64,000 nt of DNA, taken from the NCBI GenBank assembly GCA_003024175.1, contig MDYQ01000117.1, forward strand, positions 1 through 64,000. Direction: 5' to 3'. How positions within the stretch are numbered: position 1 is the first letter of the stretch; each line of letters begins with the position of its first letter. The DNA is from Planoprotostelium fungivorum. Taxonomy: Eukaryota; Evosea; Variosea; Cavosteliida; Cavosteliaceae. The position numbers were made by a program, and so were the translations under genes. The notes beneath the pieces were generated by a model that did not search any database, was not told where the DNA came from, and saw only the letters and a program-made list of their open reading frames with translations. This document shows positions 21,755 to 32,243 of this stretch, one piece after another.

Positions 21755-23692
21755 ATGAAAACCCTCTTGTTACTACTCTCCTTCATAGTCCTATCGATGG
21801 CGCTCAACCCCATCGTCATCAAAGGTGAGAGGTAAATGGATGCCTCTGACTCACTCTTCACCAGGAAAGAAATTCTTCGATTCCGTCACCGGTAAAGAGT
21901 TTCAAGTGAGTGACTTCTCCTTCTCATACCGATGGGTTCCATCAGGCTTCTCACATTGTAACAGATCGTCGGTATTGATTACCAACCCACCGGATCTCTT
22001 CCCGATCCTCTGACGGATATCACTTCTCTCCAGAGAGATATTGCCCTCTTTCAGGATCTGGGCATCAACGCCATCCGCATCTACGCTCTCGATATGACTC
22101 AAGATCACAGCCAAGGAATGAACCTCCTCGAGCAAGCTGGAATCTATGTCATGTTCGATCTCTCCTCTGCAGCAGCCAGTATCGACCCAGGAAACCCCCA
22201 ATGGACCACCACCCTCTTCTCGGCTTACCAGACCAAGATCAACGCCTTCCAGAAATACGTCAACACATTGGCCTTCCTCTCCGGAAATGAAGTCGTCAAT
22301 CAGTACTCAGACACCATCGCCGCCGCTTTCGTCAAAGCCTCCGTTCGTGATGTGAAGGCATACGTCAAGCAGAACGGACGACCCATCCCCGTCGGTTATG
22401 CCTCCACTGATGTCCCCGATCCCAACAGGGACATGGCTCACTTCTTGGACTGTATCTCCGGCGATGTCTCTGTCGATTTCTACGGAGTCAACACCTACAG
22501 GTGAACGTCATCATCCCATGTTCTATGTCCTCACCTCTCTCAGATGGTGCGATCCTTCTACATACGAGACGTCCAACTATGTTGGTTTCCACGACCAATT
22601 CTTGAACTACGACATCCCCATGATCTTCACCGAGTACGGTTGCAACACCAACACTGGTGGTCGTGACTTTGGAGAGGTCGCTGCTGTCTACTCTTCCCCC
22701 ATGACCGACGTCATGTCTGGTGGTTTCATCTATGAATTCACCGAAGAGGTGATCATCTCCATCATCTCCCGTCTCCATCATCTTCTCATCATCTTCTCAT
22801 CATCTCACCTCTTCCACAGGACAACCACTTTGGTATCGTCACCATCACCAACGGCCAGGCCACAAAGATCGAGCCCGACTACGACAACTTGAAGAAGCAG
22901 ATCGCCGCCATCACCTACTCCAGCCTCACCATGAGCGCCTACCAGGGCACAACCAACGGCCGCCAGAGCTGCCCCGCCCAAAGTGACGACGCCTTCATCT
23001 CTGCCTCGAATACCCTTCCAGTCACCCCAGACCCTTACGCCTGCGAATGCCAAGTGAACAAGGCCGAGTGTGTCGTCAACACGCAGGACCCGAAGAAGAT
23101 CACCGACATGATGACTTACATCTGCGGTCAGACATCATGCGCCATCATCGACACGGACTCGAAGAAGGGACAGTATGGACAGTGGAGTGGTTGTGCTGAT
23201 CTGCAGAGGACGACCATCATGATCAACTCGTACTACCAGGCCAACAAGGGATCCGGTGCCACCTGTGATTTCAACGGAGCCGCCCACATCATCGCCCCCT
23301 CGAACGTCTGCCCTGCCGCTCCCACTCACGCCGCATACACCAGCTCGACGTACACCACCTCCACCTTCACCACCTCTTCGAAGACCTCTTCCACCACCTC
23401 CTCGACCACATCGTCCACATCCTCGACATCATCAACATCATCGACGTCTCCTGCCTCTACGACCGCCCAGGCCACTTCCGCTCTGCCTTCTTCGAGCAGC
23501 ACGAGCAGAGTGTCCAGCAGCACAACTCGTGCTACGACCAGCGCGGTGGTCAGTACCACCAGCGAGGCAGCTGCGGTGACCGAGAGCACGGTGGATAACA
23601 CGGACAACCGAGGTCAGACGTCAACGCTCAACGGAGGAGCCACGACGACCTTCTCGATCGTCCTCCTGGCCGTGATGGCACTTTTCCTTTGA
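21755..23692 (+). CDS. GH72 beta-1,3-glucanosyltransferase with X8 domain and GPI anchor (Gas/Gel-like)
   Basis: Signal peptide (MKTLLLLLSFIVLSMALNP), then the GH72 barrel: IVGIDYQPTGSLPDPLTD, GINAIRIYALD, the acid/base Glu in FLSGNEVVNQ, FYGVNTYRWCDPS, and the nucleophile Glu in MIFTEYGCN. A cysteine-rich X8/CBM43 domain follows (CECQVNKAECVV to ATCDFNGAAH), then a long Ser/Thr stretch and a hydrophobic end (FSIVLLAVMALFL) typical of GPI attachment. Such enzymes cut and rejoin beta-1,3-glucan chains at the cell surface or wall, and the family is known mainly from fungi. Four or five exons. Its 3-prime part from about 23279 is duplicated in inverted form near 47.6-48.0 kb. Confidence 0.93.
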
Positions 23693-25264
23693 AGAATAAA
23701 TAGAGATGTGAAGAGATGCAATGGTTCGTGTTGAATGAGGGACATTGAGTGCAGGTGGTCGGTGTTCTTGTGTGCACGTCATATGACATGGACAAGAAAT
23801 GGTATTTTCGAGTGACAGGCATTGGATCCAAGCAGTTGGAAGAGGAAGAGGGACATTAGAAACTGTAATAGTGGATGGAGACTGATGACTGTGGGAAATT
23901 GGACGATCTAGAATGGAACGTCTTCGTCAAGATCGCCCTCAGCGTGTTGCTCATATCGTATCTCGGCGGATGTTTCATGTTGTTTCACTGCCTTAGATTT
24001 GGAAGGGGATATACTGGAGTGGTGAGTATAAAGGAGGTCGTTCCGATGTAACATATCGTCGCAGATGGTGGGCATTCTGTCAGTAGCCCATATCGTCAGC
24101 ACCCTGAGTGGAGTTATCTTGGAATCTCTAAGAGTTTCTGGGGATGGAAGCCAGGATCAGATCGACTTCCTATCAGCTTTCACCAGCGCGATCCTTCAAG
24201 TCCGCTTGGTGTGGTCACTGTGCATGACCATCACTTCTTTGTGGATGATTCGATCTGCCATGAAGAGGTGTCTCAATCTGGATATATCATCCGTCAACAG
24301 ACTGATGTCACAGTCTCTCTAAATTGGACCCCATCGAAGAGCCTCCCGTGCGCCGTCTCGGCTGGAAAGTTTGGACGATCTTTGCATGTGCCACCATCAC
24401 TATCCCCATTTCGTCCACCGTAGTTTATGAAAAGGAATATAAAACGGCTCCAACGGATCCACCGATACACGTGAGGTGTTGTTGAGACGATACTATCTCT
24501 CATCCGATCACAGAACATTGTAGAACAGATGGCCATCTCCAGCTTTGCAATCACGAGGGTCGCAGCGCACGGAGTGATGTGTGAGAAGCATTTAGCATCA
24601 TCATCGCTCAACTCATCCTCTCCAGTTCTACTCATCATCCCCAGCTTCGTGTGGACTTACCAATTGTGTCGAATGAGAAACAGACAACACTCAGTCTATC
24701 ACACTCTCGACGTCACGGTGATGATGTCATCACCTTCCTTCATCTCATGTGTAAAGGCACCGCATCTGAGATCCTTCCTCTTTCTCCTGTCTTCTATATT
24801 CGGCTTCAGTCCGGTGTTGCTCATGTACATAAAACCCGTGCAATGCAATTCAAAAGCAATCACGGCCATCTTGGCTTTCACTTACGTCGTGGGTGAGCCG
24901 AGATATTTCTAGAGCGAGAGAATGACAAGGTCACAGGTCTACTCGACTGTATCATCTATTGCATCATCACGGTGGAGGTGGGTGTTACGTGGAGGGGGAT
25001 AGTGATGCGATGCAGGTGAGACGATATTACTCGCAGAGGGTGTGGTTGATGCTGCCGCATTTCATTCTGTCACCCTTCATGATCCCCCACACGGCTTTCC
25101 AATTCGTGAAGAAGAGGAGAGATAAGAGGATTTCTCTTTGCTCTCCCTTGTTGAGTTCAAAGAGGCTGACTGAGGGTATAATACCCGAGTGAATGTCTAT
25201 TCTGTACACACGACTTTATGAAATTTGAATATAACGGTTTGAATATAACGGCTTGGATCCATTT
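23279..25264. repeat. Left arm of a roughly 2-kb inverted duplication
   Basis: From the AAHIIAPSNV codons of the GH72 gene to the doubled TTGAATATAACGG motif near 25223-25253, the sequence matches the reverse complement of 45604-48011. Arm length is about 1,986 bp here and about 1,974 bp on the right after removing the MITE insertion and its target duplication. Both ends of the arm are nearly identical between copies; the middle is more diverged. Confidence 0.88.
23875..25192 (+). CDS. Multi-pass (7TM-like) membrane protein, left copy
   Basis: About eight exons. Hydrophobic segments in order: FVKIALSVLLISYLGGCFML, GILSVAHIVSTLSGVI, VRLVWSLCMTITSLWMI, KVWTIFACATITIPIS, a region with VLLIIPSFVWTYQL, FLFLLSSIFGFSPVLLMYI, ITAILAFTYVV joined to LLDCIIYCIITV, and WLMLPHFILSPFMI, followed by a basic tail ending TEGIIPE. 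The layout (short N-terminus, about seven helices, cytosolic basic tail) resembles a receptor-type protein, but I recognise no family. One exon junction (AMK to SLSKLD) is supported by the same splice in the right copy. Whether this copy is intact is unclear around 24480-24560, where exon limits are ambiguous. Confidence 0.6.
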
Positions 25265-25415
25265 CTCTCAGCATTGCGACAATGATCGTTGAGGCTCTTT
25301 ATCGTGTATTATGCTGTTATGTCCACCTTATTTCTGTGACTTACCCAGTAGATCCCCGGATTTCAATTCCTCACTCCGAAATTAAAATCGGTTGTCATAA
25401 ACCATCCAACAAAAC

Positions 25416-26368
25416 ATGGACAAGCTAATAGTCATCATAGGAGTCACCGGGGCTCAGGTACATCCATTTCGTTATGATTTTATTCCTTTTGAATGAAGAA
25501 GTATTTTTTCTGAACCGATTTGCAGGGTGGTTCTGTCGCCCGCACTTTTGCTCAACTGCCAGACTGGCGCGTCCGAGGAATCACACGGAACTCCTCCAGC
25601 CCCGCTGCAAAGAAATTGCAAGAAATTGGGGTCCAGATCGTGCAGGGTGATGCCGATGACAAGCAGTCTTTGATCGACGCCTTCGTGGGAGCTCATGTAA
25701 TCTTTTCCAACGCAGACTACTTTGCCCACCTGTTTCACGTGCTAAACCCAGCCAATCTACCAGAAGGCCAGTCATCGTGGCAGTACGCTTTGAGACGAGA
25801 AATCGAGCAAGCGATCAACATCGCAGAGGCAGCAGAGACCCCCTCCGTTCTCAAGACTCTGGAACGTTTCGTGTTCTCCTCCCTCGTCAGTGCCAAGAAA
25901 TGGAGCAAAGAAAAGTACACCAAGGCATACCATCAAGAAGGAAAAGAGGAAGCAGTTCGTCACATCAGAGAGCGCTGTCCCGGAGTGTCTGCTGTGATGA
26001 GCCTCGTCTATCTTGGAACCTACGTCAACAACTGGAGATTCTCGTCAACAACGAGTACATGAGTTTCACCGATTTCATGGAGCTGTGGGGACAACACCAC
26101 GGAGTCAAAGCGGGCTACCGGGAGATCAGCACGGCTGAGATGGTGAAAGACATGCCAGAAGTCATGGCAACGGATTTGGGACAGGCGTACGACTTCTCTC
26201 ACGAGTTTGGATTCACTGGGGGAGACCCTGAGGTGTTGGAACTTGAACAGGTGAGGTGAAAATGTGTGTGGGGTCTGATGGAAATAGATACCGGTGAAGG
26301 TGGAAGTGACCTCGATGGCGGACTACATCAAGACGGAGGACTGGTCCCAGATCATCAATGCTAAATAA
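25416..26368 (+). pseudogene. NmrA-like NAD(P)-binding protein, damaged inside
   Basis: The N-terminal part is good NmrA/HSCARG: MDKLIVIIGVTGAQ, an intron, then GGSVARTFAQLPDWRVRGIT, IVQGDADDKQSLIDAFVGAH, TLERFVFSSLVSAKKWSK and YLGTYVNNW. The C-terminal part is also good (YMSFTDFMELWGQHHGV to SQIINAK). The two parts lie in different frames. The roughly 50-80 residues that normally link them (substrate-side strand and the DIG/FV block) are missing. At the joint the word GTCAACAAC occurs twice (26022-26065), suggesting a deletion between short direct repeats. No short intron restores the missing part. Either the gene is dead or the assembly collapsed here. Intact members sense NADP(H) redox state and regulate transcription. 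Confidence 0.65.
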
Positions 26369-26588
26369 TGAAATCATCCTCAGTTAGAACTGTTTATTTC
26401 GAAAAGTCAGTTGCACATGTGAATATAGAGAGGTCCATTATGCAGAGACACATGAACCAAGTTTAGCTCATCAAGAGTTTGTTGACTTAAATATGCTCTC
26501 AGTTGCCCTGACACTCAGTGGCGCGGATCCACGGGTTTCCCACCACCATTTTATTGCGACCCCATTCTCAATCGGCAGCGGGAAGGAG

Positions 26589-29500
26589 ATGAGTTCCATC
26601 GTTTCTCTCGTGAAGAGCACCACCTTGACGGCTCTACGCCAAGAGACGACTCATGTCTTCCTGTGGAAGAGTGGAGCTGGTATCGGACATAAGCTCGCTA
26701 TCGCTGGAAGTTGGGATGGATGGCAGGTGAGATGCACCTAATCATCTCTGTGCAAGATGCAGACGTTGATTTCCATTCAGATGCATCCTCTAAGAAGGAT
26801 CGACCCTCTCGGATACCTTCACATCAAGCTCGTCACAGGTCTCGTACCTAACAAGGTGTATTACTATCTCTTCCTGGTTGATGGACAATGGACTCCCGAT
26901 CCCAGCCCAACCGCCGAACAACTGACCGACTTCGATTCCAACAGCAACGGTTCGTACACCATCACACCATCTCCACTCATCCCATACAGGTCGTCCTCCA
27001 TTCAACTACTTCACTGCATACCCATTCCCCAACAACGTCTTCCACTTTGGATTCGATCTCATCCGAGAGACCTACCTCTCTTACTCTTGCACTCTCGATG
27101 CCGTCCGAAGAGAGGGTCTCATGTACACCATCCAATCTGCGATACTGGCGGCGGCCAGAGTTCCCCACGCCATCGACGTCGGTGCCTTCGATGTGAGTCG
27201 TCCCATCTCATCATCGTCTTCTGATGACACGAACAGAGGTGGGTCGATGAGAGACTCTTCCAGATCTATCGACCTCAAGGAGAGATCGAAGAGAGCAAGA
27301 TGGACTTCCGAACGACTCAGAAGTACTTCCATCAGGCTTACCTTCGCATCGGCAAAGAGTGAGCCTCCATCCCATCTCATCATGTCGCTGATGGAAACAG
27401 GATCACGGGTCTGTTCGAACATCACGGCATTGAATCGATCGGTGTGACCCCAGAGAAATTGGGAGGAAAAGGACAGAACGAGACGGGCGATGGTCTTGGG
27501 ACGGCGAAGGATGTCAAGATCTTCCTGGACAGTTTGAATCCCACACAGAGGAGGGAGACCGTTCAAGTCTACACCTGGGAGACAAAGATGATCGTCAAGG
27601 TGAGCGGCTGACTATGTCACGAATTTCACACGAGATTTCAGCACGAGACGAACACGGTAGTTACGTACCCACCTCATTGTAGATTGAAGTCCACGGAGGT
27701 GATCGAATTTCTCTGAATTTCCTCTCCTTCCACTCACATCGTCCCAGGTGCAGAGCAGTGCCGTCATCTTTGACACGTGAGTTCCACAGTGAGATTTCAT
27801 CCGAATTTCTCACATCATACGTAGTCACCGCCTCATTCCCACCATCGAGATCGTCGCCGCGACCAATCCCACGAAGCCCAACGGTCCCATCATCGTGAGT
27901 TACTCTTTTCCCACGGATTCTCCATCCCATGGAGCATTTCCTAATGAGCATGACAGGTCGATTGGCTGAAGAATTTCGGAATGAAAGTGGTCAACATCAA
28001 GAACGGAGCCCCCGCCAACGGACACAACTTGGCGCAGATCACAGAGATCAACCACAGGCTGAGGAAGTGCAAGAAGAACATCTACGACGAGCCCAACGTG
28101 GGGGACCTCCAGAACTCTTGGTTCTCTGACGAGGTCTTTGCTCACCAGCAATTCAACGGTGTCAATCCTGCCACCCTGACCAGGGCTAATGACCAGTGGT
28201 ACAATGTCTTCAAGAAGGCCTCTGGAGAGCAGACGAACTACTCTGGGGATGCTTTCGCAGATTCGGAGAGAGATTATCTATACGTTCAGGATCTCAGGTG
28301 ATGATGATCACCATCACGATCGTCACGATGATGATGAGACTGACTTGAGAACAGCTTCTTCAGTGAGATCGAAGGTATCACGAGGAATAGAGAGGGATAC
28401 TTCTGCTCGGGAGAGGCAGACGAGAAGAAGAGGAGATACGCCGTGGCTTCTGTCGCCCTCTTTCACTTGGAGACCTCCGGCAAATTACATCCCGTCAGTC
28501 GATTCATCCGTTCATCCGTTTACCCGGACAGGTTGCCATAGTGATCGATTGGAAGGGAGACTTGAAGACAGCTGACATCAAAGATTCCGAGATCATTTTC
28601 AACAAGAGAAATCATTCCTCTGTGAAGCACGATCAAGAAAACGATTGGCCGTGGAGATATGCAAAGACTGCCCACCAGGTGATTCTCGATGTCCCAAATA
28701 TAATCTTTAAACGTCTCACATCCGATTGACACCGTTGTAGACTGCCGATTGGCTCCGTCACGAGGTCGGATCTCACTTGGTGCAGACTCACTTTATCGAA
28801 GAGGCCACCATCGTTGCCACTCAGCTGGGATTAGACGTCAATCATCCCGTATTCAACATCCTCCGTGATCACTGGCAGGTGAGTCTTCCACATCTCCGAT
28901 TCGGAATTCCAATTCGGAATTCCAACTTTTCCACTCGGAATTCCACCCACCGTCCATCGGACTGATCGCATATCAGACGACTCTGAGCATCAACTACGGA
29001 GCGAGAACTGTTCTAGTACCTCAAGTGGTCTTACCACTGGTCGGTTTCCCTCTGGAGCAGCTGGAGAAGTACCTCCTCTGGGAATACCACCATCACTTCA
29101 ACTGGACCGAACAGTACGTACCCAATGACATGAAGAAGAGAGGATTCGACAGCATCAATGCGGAGATCAACATCGGAAAGGTCGACAAGTCCAACGACAG
29201 ATTCCACAACTACTCTTACGGTGTGATATCTCATCGAAATTTCGTAGAAATATTAAATCATATGAGAAATGGCTGATTGTAGATAGGAAGGAACATCGTC
29301 AAGGTGTGGGCCGTGTTGAGACAATTTGTGGAGAAGACGCTCCTCTTGTCCGGGAGATACCCCGATGACATATCAGTCCGTGATCAAGTCGTCAAGAACG
29401 ACGAGCAGTTGAAGAAGTGGATCAACGAGTTGAGGGGAGACAACAAGGGACACATCAAGTCTTTCCCCGCCAAGTTCGACACCTTCGACGAGCTCGTCGA

Positions 29501-30061
29501 CGCCGTCACCATGTGAGACACCCTTCTATCATCACAGAATATCTAGAGATTGACTCGACAAGGTGCATTCACATCGCCTCTTCTCAGCACACCGCGGTGA
29601 ATTACTTGCAGAAGTACTACCTCTCCTTCGGTACGATTCACAATTTTCATCATCATCCACACGCTGACGAATCGACAGTGGTAGCCAGACCTCCTTGCCT
29701 CTTCTCTCGCCCCCCCGCCAAGGGACAACTGGCCTCTTACACGGAAGACGACCTCCTTAGAGCCCTCCCACTGGGAGAAGAACATGCGGGACAGTGGTTG
29801 CTTGCGTCTCACCTGCCGGACCTCCTCAGCTACAAGGTCTCTTCCGAGCAGAGTCTCCTCAACTACGCACAGACCTTGGAGGTGCAGTCCAGGATGAAGA
29901 CTACGGAGGAGCACAGAGTGGCTCAAGAGTTCTTGAACCAGCTGAGGACCCTCGGAGATGATTTCGTACAGATCAGCAAGCAGAACGATCAGCTGCCGGT
30001 GACACACATCGCATACGATGTTTTGCAACCCGGTTTGACGGCCAATTCGATTCTGATCTAG
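26589..30061 (+). CDS. Lipoxygenase with an N-terminal CBM48 (AMPK glycogen-binding-like) domain
   Basis: The start is MSSIVSLVKS (an upstream in-frame Met lies at 26493). Residues about 20-95 form a CBM48: HVFLWKSGAGIGHKLAIAGS followed by WDGWQ, and KVYYYLFLVDGQWTPDP. A phase-consistent intron (about 26956-26990) joins it to GRPPFNYFTAYPFPNNVFHF and the lipoxygenase body. Iron ligands are visible as GSHLVQTHFIEEATIVATQ (H-x4-H), SSQHTAVNYLQ and the C-terminal Ile of TANSILI; VNHPVFNILRDHW and LSINYGARTVLV are the flanking family blocks. Lipoxygenases add O2 to polyunsaturated fatty acids to give hydroperoxides. No PLAT domain is seen; the CBM48 sits where PLAT usually is. About 15 exons. Confidence 0.85.
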
Positions 30062-30278
30062 AGTGAAGGCGATGATCCACACATAAAAGATCGATTTGTT
30101 TGGCTGATTCCTTGTGTGGCGACCTACAGCTCTATCATCCCTTTTCATTCTATATAGATGATCTTGCAGCCGATGATCCTTCGTCTCCCAGTGACAGGAA
30201 GAAATTACAGACTTGCCGATTTTCCGCGAATAGGGTTCATTATTACAACCCGCCGATCACCTTGGTCAGCAAAAGATC

Positions 30279-32157
30279 ATGGATGCAGATTCTGTTTCTG
30301 ATTGGAAGTCCTTGGCTACCCACCACTTTCTAGCTGCCGATTGGACTACCGCTTTAGAGTGCTTCGATAGAGCTCTGACCAATGAACCCTCCAGTGTCAC
30401 TCTCCTCACGAACAAGAGTGCTACCTTACTCAAACTTGAACGCTATATAGATGCATTCGAAACTGCCATGATCGCCCGCTCGATGGATGCCCGAGATATC
30501 AAAGCGCACATTTTTGCAACTCGAGCCCTGACTGCGATGAATCGTTTTAAAGAAGCCAGGTGCTCCTCTACATTCCAAACAAAAACTCTGACATCCATAT
30601 GATCAGGGATCTGTTGGACTCCTGCACGCCAAAATCTGGAGAAGAAGAACTCTGGTCGAGATCCTTTCGTGCCGCGGATGATCGTTACTTAGGTGAATTT
30701 CACTGTGTCAAATACTCTTTAGATGATACACCGTTTGACCTACGTCAGAGAATTACTATAAGGATACAACGAGTCTATGGGGAATCAAAGTGAAGGGAAT
30801 ATCACGCGAGAGAGGCAAAGGTACAGATGGATCATGCATCGAATCGGTGACATGAGAAGGTGTGTTCACCACACGAAAGTACAAGTACGGAGACACTATA
30901 TTCGAAGAGGAACCCATCATGTGCCATCCTTTCATGAAAGGAGAAGTGAGTCTGCCTCTTGTATCACGGTCACATCTAACATTGCGTGTGTCATCCCAGT
31001 TCATTGACGGTGAATAGTTGAATCGTGCAGGTTGCTCTCGATGTCTCCAACGGTAAGGCGGGCATTTTGAATTTCATATCTGACTCCCTCAGACACCTGC
31101 GATCGGAAGACATGGGCCCTTATGAACCTTACCGAGTTATCATCGATGGTGGAACGGCCGTTTCAAATTACGTATACTGCGATCACTGTGAATTAGAAAA
31201 GTATTGTTGTAGTTCCTGCAAGGAGAAGGCATGGGAGGAATATCACAACATCATGTGCCCACGAAAGAAGGGAGATCTATCATCGCATTACAATCGCCTG
31301 ATATCTTTATCCAAGTGAGTTCGATAGATGAAGAAGAATTCGAATCAAATCCACACGAGACGTGTTTTGACGCGTTGTAGATCATTGGGTAGGACGAACA
31401 TGATGCTCGTGGCCAGGATGTTTGCCAGGTGCATCACCCACACAAAACTTCCCGGAAAAGGAGAAGGATACTTCTCAGAATTGTTCGAGAACTACGCCTG
31501 CAATGAAGAGCCAGCCGAAGGAGACGAGAAGGCGAGAGACATTTTCTTGGAAATGATCAAGGAAAGTCCCATGAAAAAGAGTGAGAAGAGGAACACGTTC
31601 GTTTACTGAATGGATCAGATGTAACGATAGAGAGGTGGAGAAGTTTCAATGGAATGATCCACAGAAATGCCCAGACCATCCTTCCCGTATCGAAATTTCA
31701 TCGATTTGTCGAGACTGCCAATCCCACCTTACAAGGAGAGATAACAGGTCATCACGAAACACATGGCATCATGAGCTGATGGAGATGATGCAGGAGGTAG
31801 AGACTTCATCACGTTTTTGGAAGAGGAGAGTGATATCTTGGAGAAGTTACTTCCTTTGGGAGGTAGTGCTATGTGTCGATTGGCCAATTCAATGAATCAT
31901 TCCTGCCAGTGAGTGCATGAGCATCGTTTTCATAGAAGGTTCCTTCTTATTCTCATTCTTCCAGGCCAAATTCTGTCGTCGCCTCTTGCTTTCCTGATTT
32001 CCGCATCAAGTTGATCGCTCTGGACGACATCCAACCAGATCAGGAGTTGACTTTCAGTTACATCGACGAGAATTTGCCCCTGAGAGAGAGGAGGAAGCAA
32101 TTACAGGATGGCTATCGTTTCACTTGCCAATGCCCAAAATGTACGGCTGGTCGGTGA
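30279..32157 (+). CDS. SMYD-type protein: TPR-like, split SET and MYND zinc finger
   Basis: The N-terminus has TPR-like helices (HHFLAADWTTALECFDRAL, LLTNKSATLLKLERYIDAF). A SET core begins near KYKYGDTIFEEEPIM, is interrupted by a MYND finger (YCDHCELEKYCCSSCKEKAW with EEYHNIMC), and resumes with MCRLANSMNHSCQPNSV and DQELTFSYIDENLPLRERR. The post-SET cysteines are FTCQCPKCTAG. SMYD proteins methylate lysine on histones or other proteins. NHSC and the C-terminal Tyr of TFSYID support a working SAM and substrate site. Eight or so exons; some carry 3-prime splice ends TTGTAG. It lies between the lipoxygenase and the carboxylate reductase in the same orientation. Confidence 0.87.
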
Positions 32158-32243
32158 AAATAAACGAAAAAGTCGTTGGAGAACAGTGGTTCGCTGAATG
32201 AGATTTAAGCAACTCACATGTGTCATGTGAGCATACACGAGCC

